A DNA stretch of 64,000 nt from positions 2,790,001 to 2,854,000 of the forward strand of contig NZ_JAUSYK010000001.1 of the NCBI RefSeq assembly GCF_030816855.1, in the 5' to 3' direction. This document shows positions 7,649 to 16,503 of this stretch, one piece after another. The notes beneath the pieces were generated by a model that saw nothing but the letters and a program-made list of their open reading frames with translations, was not told the DNA's origin and searched no databases. The translations under genes were made by a program, and so were the position numbers. Origin of the DNA: Arthrobacter sp. B3I4 (GTDB taxonomy: Bacteria; Actinomycetota; Actinomycetes; Actinomycetales; Micrococcaceae). Positions within the stretch are counted from its first letter, which is position 1; each line of letters opens with the position of its first letter.

Positions 7649-9370
7649 TCAGACGGCGGCCTCGGCGTTGGCTTCGGTGGTTTCAGCGATCGCGTCGGGC
7701 GTCGGCGCCGAGGACCGGGCGGAAATGAAGAGGGTGAGCAAGGCGGAAAAGGTCGCCGCGATGCCCGCGGCAAGGTAAACAGTCTGGAAGCCCTGGCCCA
7801 GGGAGACACCCGCGGCGCCCTGGATCTGCTGCTTCGCAGTACCGAGGGCCTGGACCATGCCATCGACAGCCTGGGCGGGTGCGCCGCCTGCGGCAGCCTG
7901 GCCGGAGAACTGCGCGATCACGCCGTCCCAGCCGGAAAGGAAGCCTAGCGGGGGGACGTTCGACAACCCGGTGACAGCCTCGGCGGGCAACCCTGCCCCG
8001 CCGAGGATCCCAGCGAGGGGACCGGCGAAGACGCTGGCGCCGACCCCGAACGCGATGGCTGAGCCGATCACCGGTCCCAGTGCGAAACCGAGGTCGCGCA
8101 GGAGGTTGGTCGTGGCGGACGCCATGCCGATGTGGTGCGGCGGGACGGTATTGATGGCAACGGCGGTGATGGATCCGACCGTGAGCGCGAACCCGATGCC
8201 CAACAGCAGGAGCGGGGTAATGAACGCCGTCCACGGAGTTCCGCCGAAGGCCTCGGGGGCACCCAGGGCGAACGTCGAGAGCCAGAAGGCGGAGACGGCC
8301 ATGAAACCGAAGCCGGCGGTCAGCACCCAGCGCGGGGCGACATGGTGGATCAGCCAGCCCACCACCGGGATGAACGCGAAGGCCGGGCCCTGGATGAAGA
8401 CAAACAGCACGCCGACCTTCCAGGCTTCGGCGAGGGCGAGCCCGCCGACCGCGACGCTGGTGCTGAAGCAGACCGCAAGGAAAGCGAACATACCGGTGAC
8501 CGCAACGATGCCGGTGATGGAGTAGGCGCTGTTACGGAACAGCGACAGGTGGATCAGCGGCTGCGGGGTACGCATCTCGATGACGACGAAGGCCGCCAGT
8601 AGAAGGCCGCCGACGACATAGCTGGCGATCACCTCGGCGCTGCCGAAACCGGCGTCGACCGCCTGCACGGTGGCGAAAAGGACAGCGATCAGGCCCAGCG
8701 CAAGCGTCACCTGGCCGGGCAGGTCCATCTTGCGTCCCTCGGCGGCTGCCGAATCCTTCGCACGGACCGCAACGATGAGGACGGCGACGGCGATCGCGGC
8801 TGCGACGTAATAGGCGACGCGCCAACCACTGAAAGCGTTAGGCGCGCCTGGCCCGGCGCCCGGAACGGTGAAGGCCGCGGCCGTCAGGCCTGCCAGGGTG
8901 GGCGAGATGACCGCACCCAGCGAGAGGAACCCGGCCCACGTTGCGATCACTTTCGCCCGGGCGCGGTGGTCCGGGGTGATCGCCGCGATCATGGACAGCG
9001 AAATCGGGAACAGAATGCCGGCCCCGATGCCGCCAACCGCCTGCGCCGCGATCATCATTTCGGTGCTGGACGCCAGTGCCGCCAGGACGGAGCCGACGAC
9101 GCTGACCACGGCGCCTGCGTACAGCAGCTTCTTGCGCCCGAGCATGTCGCCCAGAAGTCCCCAGCTGAGCTCAAACACCACGATGCCCATCATGAACATG
9201 CCTGCAATCCAGGTCAGCCCGGCGCCGGAGGTGTGGAATTCGACGGCGAAGGTGCCGTTGAGGGCGCCCGGCAGGGCGTTGGTGATCTGGGCCAACGCGA
9301 CCGCGCTGTAAGCGGCGACGAACGTGGCCCGCACCGAGCCGCGGCTCGAGACGGAGGGGGTCTGACTCAT
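7649..9370 (-). CDS. MFS transporter, DHA2 (14-TMS) family
   Basis: 573 residues with about 14 hydrophobic segments. The motif LLGDMLGRKKLLYAG after helix 2 is the MFS loop 2-3 signature. A long, less hydrophobic stretch between about residues 480 and 545 separates the last helices. DHA2 proteins usually export drugs or metabolites by proton antiport. It is the first gene of the leftward operon that continues into the P450 (59-bp gap), so it may export the island's substrate or a toxic intermediate. Confidence 0.88.
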   Translation of the reverse strand: MSQTPSVSSRGSVRATFVAAYSAVALAQITNALPGALNGTFAVEFHTSGAGLTWIAGMFMMGIVVFELSWGLLGDMLGRKKLLYAGAVVSVVGSVLAALASSTEMMIAAQAVGGIGAGILFPISLSMIAAITPDHRARAKVIATWAGFLSLGAVISPTLAGLTAAAFTVPGAGPGAPNAFSGWRVAYYVAAAIAVAVLIVAVRAKDSAAAEGRKMDLPGQVTLALGLIAVLFATVQAVDAGFGSAEVIASYVVGGLLLAAFVVIEMRTPQPLIHLSLFRNSAYSITGIVAVTGMFAFLAVCFSTSVAVGGLALAEAWKVGVLFVFIQGPAFAFIPVVGWLIHHVAPRWVLTAGFGFMAVSAFWLSTFALGAPEAFGGTPWTAFITPLLLLGIGFALTVGSITAVAINTVPPHHIGMASATTNLLRDLGFALGPVIGSAIAFGVGASVFAGPLAGILGGAGLPAEAVTGLSNVPPLGFLSGWDGVIAQFSGQAAAGGAPAQAVDGMVQALGTAKQQIQGAAGVSLGQGFQTVYLAAGIAATFSALLTLFISARSSAPTPDAIAETTEANAEAAV

Positions 9371-9412
9371 CGATGAAACTCCTTTGTTTCAAAAGTTGGT
9401 GTGGCGCTCACC

Positions 9413-9441
9413 ACAGTTTGGAGTCCATCTTTACAAACTGT
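9413..9441. promoter_or_regulatory. Inverted repeat ACAGTTTG-N13-CAAACTGT upstream of the MFS-P450 operon
   Basis: A perfect 8-bp inverted repeat with a 13-nt spacer, 43 bp upstream of the MFS start. Read on the minus strand, its distal arm is preceded by CTTGACAGTTTG, which contains a consensus -35 TTGACA. It is a candidate regulator site for the leftward operon. Confidence 0.5.
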
Positions 9442-9517
9442 CAAGATCACATACGCAACGTTGGCTTCATAAACACTTCCGGTGGAATTCGGCTTGACTT
9501 ACGTTCCGACTACTTCC

Positions 9518-9546
9518 TTGACACAATGTAAAGCGTTGTGTGATGC
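9518..9546 (+). promoter_or_regulatory. Promoter with embedded dyad ACACAATG-N5-CGTTGTGT for the rightward hydrolase operon
   Basis: TTGACA at 9518-9523 is followed after 17 bp by TGATGC, a poor -10. The spacer holds an 8-bp dyad with one mismatch (9521-9541). Such placement is typical of repressor operators; the TetR protein of the same island is the obvious candidate. The start of the first rightward gene is about 84 bp downstream. Confidence 0.5.
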
Positions 9547-9629
9547 TGACTACACCGCAACGGAGCGACGGTTGGTTAGGCTCCGCGGCGCTCCTGCACT
9601 CAGCACCCGAACTTCAAGGGAGAAGCCAC

Positions 9630-10640
9630 GTGAGTTACCCCACACCCTCCGGCTCCGGCAAGGCGATTGATGCCAACGTCGAGCAAACCGTCAACACGGT
9701 CCTGGGTCCCGTCCCCGCTTCGGAATTGGGCGTTGTTGCGGTCCATGAGGCGCTGCTGTCCGTACTTCCCGGCGCCCAGTACGCCCCGGACATCTCCATG
9801 GACCGGGCAGATATCTTCGAGGCCCTGGCTCGCAAGCTCACCGACTTCCGCAACCACGGCGGCGGCACCATCGTCGACAGCACCGGCATGTTCCACGGCC
9901 GCGATCTCAAGCTCTACGAGGCGCTGTCCCGCTCTACCGGCGTCCACATCATCGCCTCCACCGGACTAGGCCCCGAGGAAGAACTCGGCGGATATTTCCT
10001 GACCCCGCAGACCAACCCGCCCACCCCGTGGCCAGCCGAAAGGTTCAGCGAACTCTTCGGCACAGAGGTCAGCGAGGGGATGGTGGTCCCCCGCGTGGAG
10101 CGCCGCGCCGCTGCCGGCATGGTCGCCACCATCGCGGACCGCGCCGGCATGACTCCGACCGAGGAGAGCCTCTTCCGCGGCTCCGCCCGCGCCGCGAAGA
10201 ACACCGGCGTCGCGGTCTCCATCCGCTTCGGCGCCGATGCCCTGCACGACCTGGACATCGTTCTGGATGAGCAGCTCGGGGCTGACCGGGTCCTCGTCGG
10301 CGACCTGGACCGCAGTGACGCCAAAGGCGCCGCGCTCGAGGTGGCCGCCCGGGGAGCCTTCGTCGGCATCGACCATGTCGGCCTGAACGAGAGTGCGGAT
10401 TACCTCATCGACCACGAGCGCGCCGACCTGGTGCTTGAACTCGTCAAGGCCGGCCATGCCGACCGGATCATCCTTTCGGGCAACTCGATCGGCGTGGCCA
10501 AGGGCCTGCCGGAGTACAACCTGCCCTACAGCCACGTCCTGGCCACGTTCGTGCCGCTCCTCAAGACCCGTGGCCTAAGCGACGACGACGCCCGGCGGAT
10601 CCTTGTGGACAACCCGCGCCAGCTGCTGACCGTGTGCTAA
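9630..10640 (+). CDS. Phosphotriesterase-family paralogue lacking the metal site (probable pseudoenzyme)
   Basis: 336 residues from the GTG at 9630, preceded by AAGGGAGAA. It aligns throughout with the next gene product (VNTVLGPVPASELGVVAVHEA against VNTVLGTIPAEELEIVAVHEH; GGGTIVDSTGMFHGRDLKLY against GGGTFVDATGICNGRDVDYY). However, the binuclear metal ligands are gone: the second His of HxH is A41, the bridging Lys position is A166, the two strand-end His positions are R199 and D225, and the final Asp is N285. Only H39 remains. Hydrolase activity is therefore unlikely. A structural, binding or heteromeric role beside its intact neighbour is the best guess. An ATG at 9540 is in frame but lies within the promoter region. 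Confidence 0.85.
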   Translation: MSYPTPSGSGKAIDANVEQTVNTVLGPVPASELGVVAVHEALLSVLPGAQYAPDISMDRADIFEALARKLTDFRNHGGGTIVDSTGMFHGRDLKLYEALSRSTGVHIIASTGLGPEEELGGYFLTPQTNPPTPWPAERFSELFGTEVSEGMVVPRVERRAAAGMVATIADRAGMTPTEESLFRGSARAAKNTGVAVSIRFGADALHDLDIVLDEQLGADRVLVGDLDRSDAKGAALEVAARGAFVGIDHVGLNESADYLIDHERADLVLELVKAGHADRIILSGNSIGVAKGLPEYNLPYSHVLATFVPLLKTRGLSDDDARRILVDNPRQLLTVC

Positions 10641-10690
10641 GCACGCGTCCGCCACCAGACAACAACCTTTCGAACCCCTGAGGTGAACGC

Positions 10691-11644
10691 ATGAGCAAGG
10701 TCAATACAGTGCTGGGAACCATCCCGGCCGAAGAACTGGAAATCGTGGCCGTCCACGAACACATCGGCTACGGCATGCCGGGATCCGAACTGGACACCAA
10801 GTGGTGGAAGTCCCCGGAGCAGGCCTATGAAGAGACCGTGCCGAAGCTGCGGAAGTTCCGCGAATACGGCGGCGGCACCTTCGTGGACGCCACGGGCATC
10901 TGCAACGGCCGCGACGTCGACTACTACAAGTCCCTGTCGCAGAAGACGGGTGTTCACATCGTGGCGTGCACCGGCTTCGTCGGCGGCGACACCGCCCTGC
11001 CGCACTTCTCCCGGGCCACCGTGGACTACCTAGCGAAGGTGTTCATCCACGAGATCACCGTCGGCATCGGCAACACCGGCGCCAAGGCCGGCGTCATCAA
11101 GGTCGGCGTCAGCCGCGGCGGCCGGATGACGGACCTGGACAAGCGCATTTACCGGGCCGCGGCGCGCGCCGCCGTCGTGACCGGCGCTCCAATCCTGACC
11201 CACCTGGCCATCGACCCCGAACCGGCCGTGACCATCTTCAAGGAAGAGGGCCTGTCGCTGGACCGGGTGCTGTTCGGCCACGCCGACGACGGCCTGAACG
11301 CGCCGATCACTCCCCACGACTGGATTTACGAACAGGGCGGCCGGATCGGCTTCGACACGTTCGGGTACGACCTGGAACTTCCGGACCCGCCTTTTTGGGG
11401 CCGCAAGCGGGCCGAACGCATGCAGCACTTCGTCAACCTGGTCAACAAGGGCTACGCAGACAAGCTCCTCGTCTCGGCAGACGCCAACTGCAGCCCGCTG
11501 GGCTGGCCCGGCGTCAAAGGCCACACGATCAACTACATCTTCGAGGACATGATCCCCGACATGCGGGCGGCCGGCATCGACGACGCCACCCTCAAGCTGC
11601 TGCTTGAGGACAACCCGTCCGACTTCCTGTCACTGCACACCTGA
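10691..11644 (+). CDS. Phosphotriesterase-family hydrolase or lactonase with intact metal site
   Basis: 317 residues, a TIM-barrel amidohydrolase. All expected ligands are visible: H22 and H24 in VHEHIG, K137 in AGVIKVGV, H171 in ILTHLAID, H197 in LFGHADD and D264 in VSADANC. The family includes phosphotriesterase-like lactonases and other ester hydrolases, so lactone or ester cleavage is more likely than phosphotriester cleavage. The start has a good GAGGTGA site. It lies 50 bp after its degenerate paralogue and 80 bp before the FAD monooxygenase gene. Confidence 0.9.
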   Translation: MSKVNTVLGTIPAEELEIVAVHEHIGYGMPGSELDTKWWKSPEQAYEETVPKLRKFREYGGGTFVDATGICNGRDVDYYKSLSQKTGVHIVACTGFVGGDTALPHFSRATVDYLAKVFIHEITVGIGNTGAKAGVIKVGVSRGGRMTDLDKRIYRAAARAAVVTGAPILTHLAIDPEPAVTIFKEEGLSLDRVLFGHADDGLNAPITPHDWIYEQGGRIGFDTFGYDLELPDPPFWGRKRAERMQHFVNLVNKGYADKLLVSADANCSPLGWPGVKGHTINYIFEDMIPDMRAAGIDDATLKLLLEDNPSDFLSLHT

Positions 11645-11724
11645 GCCGCGCACACGCCAGCACAACTTACCCGTTCCAGCAGGCATGGTCCGGGCCACGA
11701 GAGACTTAAGAAAGAGATGAAACC

Positions 11725-12849
11725 ATGAAGGCTGAAGAGCTCAAGAACCTCAAGATTGCCATCGTCGGCGCAGGCTACGGCGGCGCTGCGGCGGCCAAGG
11801 CCCTGAGCCTGCTCGGCGCGGACGTCACGGTCTACGAGCAGGCTCCCGCGATGGGGGAAGTGGGCGCCGGCATCGGCCTGCGCCCCGCCACGATGGCCCG
11901 GTTCCGGCAGTGGGGGATCTTCGACGCCGTCGCCAAAGTCAGTTCACCGAGCGACTACTTCGAAATCCTCACGGCCACCGGCGACCCGATCATGAAGGAC
12001 AGCTGGCCGGAGTTCGGCGAAGAGAAGCACACGTACCTCATCCACCGCCGCGACTTCATCGAGGCCCTGCTCGGTGTGCTTCCCGAGGGCATGGTGCAGC
12101 TCGGCCACAGGTTGGAGACCATCCAGGACAAGGGCGGCCGCTCCGTCCTGACCTTTGCCAACGGCGAGACGGTCGAGGCCGACCTGGTGATCGGTGCCGA
12201 CGGCATCAAGTCCACAGTGCGGGAGCAGCTCTTCAGCGACAAGGGCCCGGTGTTCTCCGGCGAGCACGCCTACCGGGTGGTGATCTCCGCCGACGACGCC
12301 CACGGCATGGTCGTGGACGACAACCTGCGGATGTACATCGGCAAGGGCACCAAGGTCTACCTGCTGCCGCTGCGGCACCGCAACCAGATGTCCTTTGACA
12401 TCACTGCGCTGAACCCGGACGGGACCTGGGCCCCGGTGATCACGAAGGAAGAACTCCTGAAGACCGTGGACGGATTCGATGAGCGGATCGTGGCGATTGC
12501 CCGCGACCTGGACATGGACACCGTGAACATCCGTGCGGTCTACGACATCGACCCCGTGGACACCTGGCACACCGACTCAGTGGTCCTGATGGGCGATGCG
12601 GCGCATTCCATGCTGCACCACCAGGGCCAGGGCGCGAACTCGGCCATCGAGGACGCCGGAGCGCTGGCCGAGGCGCTCGCCCAAGCCGTTTCGGTGAAGG
12701 AGGCGCTGGCCTTGTTCCAGGCGACCCGCAAGCCGGTGACCGACGAGCTGCAGCGTATCTCCCGCCAAGGGTGGAGCGAGGAAGAGGTCAATGACGTCTT
12801 CCCGGGTCAGAAGCCCGCGTCCCAGCAGCCCGTCCAGGTGGAGGCCTAA
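11725..12849 (+). CDS. FAD-dependent aromatic-ring monooxygenase (salicylate/3-hydroxybenzoate hydroxylase-like)
   Basis: 374 residues, class A flavoprotein hydroxylase. Three signatures are present: the GxGxxG dinucleotide motif IAIVGAGYGGAAAAKAL (residues 11-27), the DG motif DLVIGADGIKSTVR (from about 153), and the GD motif VVLMGDAAHSMLHHQGQGAN (near 290). Relatives hydroxylate salicylate, 3-hydroxybenzoate or 6-hydroxynicotinate. With a gentisate operon 7 kb away, a 3-hydroxybenzoate 6-hydroxylase-like role yielding gentisate is plausible but not proven. The C-terminal 20 residues are Q/P-rich. It sits within the rightward hydrolase operon. Confidence 0.85.
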   Translation: MKAEELKNLKIAIVGAGYGGAAAAKALSLLGADVTVYEQAPAMGEVGAGIGLRPATMARFRQWGIFDAVAKVSSPSDYFEILTATGDPIMKDSWPEFGEEKHTYLIHRRDFIEALLGVLPEGMVQLGHRLETIQDKGGRSVLTFANGETVEADLVIGADGIKSTVREQLFSDKGPVFSGEHAYRVVISADDAHGMVVDDNLRMYIGKGTKVYLLPLRHRNQMSFDITALNPDGTWAPVITKEELLKTVDGFDERIVAIARDLDMDTVNIRAVYDIDPVDTWHTDSVVLMGDAAHSMLHHQGQGANSAIEDAGALAEALAQAVSVKEALALFQATRKPVTDELQRISRQGWSEEEVNDVFPGQKPASQQPVQVEA

Positions 12850-12854
12850 ACCCC

Positions 12855-13818
12855 ATGACCATTCATCCCGAAATCGCCAAGATCCTCAGTACCTTGCCCG
12901 CACCCGACGGCTCTCCGCTGAATCCCGAGGCCATGCGGGCCGGCGAGGCCGCGCAGATCCCGCCGGTCGAGGACCGCCTTCCCTTGCACTCGGTCGAGGA
13001 CGCGACGGCAGCAACGCCCGCAGGAGAGGTGCCCATCCGCATCTACACGCCGGTGGAGGCGGACGCCTATGGCTTCCTCGTCTACTTCCACGGCGGCGCC
13101 TTCTTCCTGGGCAGCCTCGACACCCACGATCACGTGGCGCGTTCCTTGGCCAAGGAAACCGGCTTCAAAGTTCTTTCGGTCGGCTACCGGCTGGCCCCGG
13201 AGGCTGCCTTCCCGGCCGGCCTTGAGGACTGCTACGGCGTCGTCCGCTGGGCTGCGGAGCACGGTGAAACCCTGAAGTGGGACGGGAAGAACCTCGCCGT
13301 CGCCGGTGACAGTTCGGGCGGCAACTTCGCAGCAGCCGTCGCCGGCAAAGCCCACGACGACGGATTCGACGCCATCACCCACCAGATCCTGTTCTACCCG
13401 TCCCTGGACCTGGACTTCGACGTCGACCGCTACGCCTCACTGCGGGAGAACGCCGAGGGCTACGGGCTGGAAACGGCTGGCCTGCTGCCGTTCAACTCCT
13501 CTCTACCTGGACAGCGGCGCGGATCCCGCCGATCCGCAGGTCTCCCCCATCAAGCGCCAGGACGTTTCCGGCCTGCCGCCGGCCCTGATCGTGACCGCCG
13601 AGCACGATCCACTGCGTGACGAAGGCGAGCTGTACGCCCGGCGGCTCAACGACGCCGGCGTGGAAGCGCTGGTGCGCCGGTACGCAGGCGCCAACCACGG
13701 CTTCGTCCAGAACTTCTCCTGGATCCCGGAGTTCTACGATGTGTTCGAAGAGGCGGCCGGGTTCCTGGGCAGGGACGCAGCCAGCAGGGGCGCAGCCAGC
13801 GGGGGCTCAGCACAATGA
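12855..13818 (+). pseudogene. Alpha/beta hydrolase (HSL/family IV esterase), interrupted by a +1 frameshift
   Basis: The first frame (from 12855) encodes the HSL-type oxyanion motif FHGGAFF (79-84) and the nucleophile elbow GDSSGG with S153, up to GLLPFN near 13496. The conserved continuation (YLDSGADPADPQVSPI, EHDPLRDEGE with the acid, GANHGF with the His) is in the next frame up to the stop at 13818. A single extra base in the CT-rich tract at about 13496-13504 explains the shift; corrected length would be about 320 residues, normal for the family. The corrected stop overlaps the next ATG by 4 nt, so the lesion is recent, a sequencing error or, less likely, a programmed shift. It should be an ester hydrolase of the island. 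Confidence 0.85.
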
Positions 13819-14783
13819 CCAAACCGGTCGCCGTCCACCCCCTGGTCTCGCCCTGGGGGCGGTTCGGTCTCTACAGCTTCTTCATCGACGCCCCCGAACC
13901 CGCGATCGTCGATACGGGCATCGCGTCCTCCCCCGCCGAAGGCATGGCCCCAGCCCTGGCGGCAATTGGCCGACGGATCGAGGACGTCCGCTGGATCCTG
14001 CTGACCCACGGACACATCGACCACATCGGCGGCGCATATGCGCTGTGGGAGCTAACCGGACGCCGCGCACGGGTGGTCATCCACGAGGCCGACGCCCCGC
14101 TGCTACGCTCCCGCCGCGCCCACGTGGACGAATACCTCGCCGGACGGGGACAGTACCTGCACGACCCCGACGGCGAAGCGAAGCTGACAGCCGCCACGAA
14201 CGCCGTAATTTCGGGCGAGCTGGAGCCGGACCTGTTGATGCGCGGCGGGGAGACCATTTCCCTTGGCGGCGACGTCACCATCTCGGTCCACTCGATCCCG
14301 GGACACACCCCCGGATCCGTGGCATACGTCCTCGACGGGCAAAACGACGTCTTCGTCGGCGACACCGTCCAGGTCCACGGTGCCGCTAACGGATTCCCCG
14401 GCTTCGTGGACCCGGCCGGCTACCGCTCCAGCCTGCAGTACCTCAGCGAGGAAATACGGCCGCGGCACCTCTATTTGGGCCACCCGTACCGACGTGCGGA
14501 CGGCACACCATACGGTGTGGAGCTCGACGCAGGGCAGGCCCGCGAAGCGCTGCAGGGCAGCCTGGCGATCGAGGCCCGGGTCCGCGAGGCGGCCTGCAGC
14601 TGCCTGGCCGACGGGCTTCAGGAGACGAATTCGCCGTACTCCCCGTTCGCCCTTGCGGCAGCGGAGCTCGGCTACGAGTCAGACCCCACCCTGGAGCCGT
14701 CCCCCTTTTTCACAACGCTCCACGGCTACCGCACGGCATCGGACCAGACGAAAGAAAATGAGGAGATCAACACTCATGGATGA
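13815..14783 (+). CDS. Metallo-beta-lactamase-fold hydrolase
   Basis: 322 residues. The metal motif HGHIDH (H65, H67, D69, H70) is followed by SIPGHTPGS, GDTVQVHG and LYLGHPYR, giving the full glyoxalase II/lactonase-like ligand set. The C-terminal 90 residues are helical and probably shape the substrate site. Members hydrolyse thioesters, lactones or esters. ATGA overlap with the esterase and 8-nt overlap with the next gene show tight operon structure. Confidence 0.9.
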   Translation: MTKPVAVHPLVSPWGRFGLYSFFIDAPEPAIVDTGIASSPAEGMAPALAAIGRRIEDVRWILLTHGHIDHIGGAYALWELTGRRARVVIHEADAPLLRSRRAHVDEYLAGRGQYLHDPDGEAKLTAATNAVISGELEPDLLMRGGETISLGGDVTISVHSIPGHTPGSVAYVLDGQNDVFVGDTVQVHGAANGFPGFVDPAGYRSSLQYLSEEIRPRHLYLGHPYRRADGTPYGVELDAGQAREALQGSLAIEARVREAACSCLADGLQETNSPYSPFALAAAELGYESDPTLEPSPFFTTLHGYRTASDQTKENEEINTHG

Positions 14784-16503
14784 CTTCCAGCTACTGAACG
14801 CCGGCGGCGAAAAGATCGCCGTGCGCAAAGACCTCCGGGTTCCGATGCGCGACGGCGTCGAGCTCGCCGCGGACGCCTACCAGGGCCCCGAGGACAAGCC
14901 CCGCCCTGCCCTGGTGGCCTTGAGCCCCTACGGCAAGGAACTGCAGGCCCTCGCCCTGACCACCCCGCCGCAGCGGCGCCCCAGCCCGATGTGGGACGGC
15001 TGCATCGAGGCCGGCGATATTGCCCGCATCGTCAAGGAGGACTACGTCCACGTCATCGGCGACCTGCGCGGCTCCGGCCATTCCGGCGGGGAGCACATCG
15101 GCAACTACAACGCCGGCGGCGTTTCGCTGGGCGAGGATGCGTACGACTTCATTGAGTGGGTCGCCGCGCAGCCCTGGTGCGACGGGAACGTCGGCATGGT
15201 GGGCATCTCCTACTTCGGGTCCATGCAGGTGCTGGCCGCGGCCGAGCGGCCGCCGCACCTGAAGGCGATCTTCGTCTCCGGCGGACACTACGACTTCTAC
15301 GAGACGACCTACCACGGCGGCATCATGTGGTTCATGCCGCGCGCCGCACGCGAGGGCCGCGGCGGCGACTCCGGCTGGGCCTTCACCGATAACGTCAAGT
15401 CCCGCATGATCGAGAAGCACTCCCCCGCGGAGCTCAAAGAACTCGTCGCGAAGCGCCTTGAGGATCCCGACGTCGCCGCCTGGCCCAACCTCGTCCACGT
15501 GCTGCACTACCCGAAGAACCACGAAGCCTGGTTCGACATCGTTCTGAACGAACTCGACGGTGACTGGTACGAAGAGCGCAACCCGATCACGGTGGCCCCG
15601 AACATCGACATCCCGGTCTGGCTGCAGATCGACCAGGGCCGCGGCTGGACCATGGACGGCACGATCGAGCTGTTCAAGGAGCTGAAGGGGCCCAAGAAGC
15701 TGGACATCGGCCCATACCCGCCGATGCAGTCGCGGCCCTTCATCGAGGAGCACGACAAGATGTTCCGGTGGTATGACTACTGGATCAAGGGCGTCGACAA
15801 CGGCGTGATGGATGAGCCTGCCGTCAGCGTCTTTGTGGAAGGTTCCCGCGAGCTGGTGACCGCCGGGCAGTGGCCGCCCAAGGACGTTGAGTACAGGCCG
15901 CTGTACCTGCACCCGCGGCACAAGCTGTCGACCGAGCCGGAGTTGATGGGGTCGGAATACGCCGTGCCGGATGGTTTCTACCAGGCGCCGCTAACCGTTA
16001 CGGACAAGGTGGAGATCCTCAGCTGGTCCACGCCTCCGTTCGAGGAGGACACGGAGATGATCGGCACCGGAGCCGCGCACATCTTCGCGGAGATTGACCA
16101 GCCGGACACCAACTTCATCCTGCGCCTCTGGGACTATGCTCCCAACGGCAAGCGCCAGCTCATCACCAGCGGGTACCTCAAGGCCTCGCACCGTGAGCTT
16201 GACGAGCGCAGCACCGAGGGCAGTCCGGTCCATCCGCACACCCGCTCCGTTCCGGTGGAACCGGGGGTGATCGAGGAATACGTGCTGCGCCTCTACCCGT
16301 TCGCGAACACCTTCAAGCCGGGCCACACACTCACCGTTGAGCTGTCGAACGATGAGCCGCTGGCCGACGAGCACAACGCGCTGCTGCCGCCGGACGCGTT
16401 CCACCTGCCGGTGGGCCGCCCGGTCACGCACAAGATCTACCGGGACGCGGTCCACCCGTCCCGTCTGGTGCTGCCCTTCACCACAAAACGGTCGAGTAGC
16501 TGA
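14776..16503 (+). CDS. CocE/NonD-family hydrolase (X-Pro dipeptidyl-peptidase S15-like)
   Basis: 575 residues from the ATG at 14776 (GAGGAG site upstream; a longer in-frame reading overlaps the previous gene). The N-terminal alpha/beta hydrolase domain has the DLRGSGHSGGE block and the nucleophile motif GISYFGS with S145. A C-terminal jelly-roll domain starts near residue 390 (PDGFYQAPLTV). In relatives the catalytic His follows a GPWxHG block; here that place reads LDIGPYPPMQSRPF without a His, and the GWYD acid motif reads GWTMDGT, so catalysis may differ. Last gene of the rightward operon. Confidence 0.88.
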   Translation: MDDFQLLNAGGEKIAVRKDLRVPMRDGVELAADAYQGPEDKPRPALVALSPYGKELQALALTTPPQRRPSPMWDGCIEAGDIARIVKEDYVHVIGDLRGSGHSGGEHIGNYNAGGVSLGEDAYDFIEWVAAQPWCDGNVGMVGISYFGSMQVLAAAERPPHLKAIFVSGGHYDFYETTYHGGIMWFMPRAAREGRGGDSGWAFTDNVKSRMIEKHSPAELKELVAKRLEDPDVAAWPNLVHVLHYPKNHEAWFDIVLNELDGDWYEERNPITVAPNIDIPVWLQIDQGRGWTMDGTIELFKELKGPKKLDIGPYPPMQSRPFIEEHDKMFRWYDYWIKGVDNGVMDEPAVSVFVEGSRELVTAGQWPPKDVEYRPLYLHPRHKLSTEPELMGSEYAVPDGFYQAPLTVTDKVEILSWSTPPFEEDTEMIGTGAAHIFAEIDQPDTNFILRLWDYAPNGKRQLITSGYLKASHRELDERSTEGSPVHPHTRSVPVEPGVIEEYVLRLYPFANTFKPGHTLTVELSNDEPLADEHNALLPPDAFHLPVGRPVTHKIYRDAVHPSRLVLPFTTKRSSS

